Origin: Schistocephalus solidus | Taxonomy: Eukaryota; Platyhelminthes; Cestoda; Diphyllobothriidea; Diphyllobothriidae | Assembly (NCBI GenBank): GCA_017591395.1 | Contig: WEDG01003382.1 | Location: 62,001 to 126,000 of the forward strand | Length of the DNA stretch: 64,000 bases | Direction: 5' to 3' | In this document: piece by piece, positions 63,911-64,000 of the stretch | Layout of the letters: every line of letters begins with the position of its first letter | How positions within the stretch are numbered: the first letter of the stretch is position 1 | Made by a program: the position numbers and the translations under genes | Notes under the pieces: generated by a model | What the model was told of the DNA's origin: nothing | Databases searched by the model: none | The model's input: only the letters and a program-made list of their open reading frames with translations

Positions 63911-64000
63911 GTACACGACCTGGCCCCCCTAAACACAAACACCACGATTTCACACAACAGGGCGTTGAACGACTTATATCTCACATGTGTGAGATAGCCA

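Overview
The window looks like nuclear DNA of a flatworm, most likely a diphyllobothriidean tapeworm (Spirometra, Dibothriocephalus or Schistocephalus type). The evidence is large introns with GT/AG borders, very high retroelement load, non-LTR elements (LINEs) whose reverse transcriptase is followed by C2H2 zinc fingers, and Penelope-like elements (PLEs) ending in a GIY-YIG nuclease. The species call rests on recollection of such elements, not on a search.

One host gene dominates: an orthologue of oxysterol-binding-protein-related protein 9 (OSBPL9/ORP9), on the + strand. Eight exons were located between 11726 and 57462, coding for about 540 residues: the end of the PH domain, the coiled-coil linker, a Ser-rich segment with an FFAT-like motif, and the first half of the ORD lipid-transfer domain, including the EQVSHHPP signature split exactly at an intron. 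Earlier PH exons lie upstream of the recognised part or outside the window, and the last ORD exons lie beyond 57462 and were not found. Reading phases agree at every junction except one, between the exons ending at 22917 and starting at 28582, which predicts an undetected small exon. A degenerate NPRL2-like segment (about 47240-47839) and two unidentified exon-like islands (42022-42153, 48296-48447) lie inside OSBPL9 introns.

The rest is mostly mobile DNA. One LINE family is present six times (1-1640 +, 5330-7560 -, 7885-11570 -, 42700-44905 -, 51420-55640 -, 59854-62810 +). All copies are broken and three have lost the FADD catalytic motif. Its 3' tail also occurs alone (38560, 48715, 58690, 59095, 63715). 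PLE fragments lie at 3890-4850, 21035-22220, 31236-33190, 44920-45530 and 49990-50560. Three of them end in hammerhead-ribozyme-like sequences, and a fourth such sequence sits inverted at the other end of the 31-33 kb copy. Three short dispersed repeats (26100, 55690, 57990) carry a related motif and look like non-autonomous, retrozyme-like elements.

Smaller items are tRNA-derived SINE-like repeats (24730, 25225, 41076), an AT-rich dispersed repeat interrupted by a PLE in one copy but intact in another, a 114-bp tandem repeat, and microsatellites, of which a CT tract of about 355 bp abutting a LINE is the largest. No prokaryotic genes, CRISPR arrays or rRNA were seen. There are no working mobile-element genes: every element ORF is interrupted.
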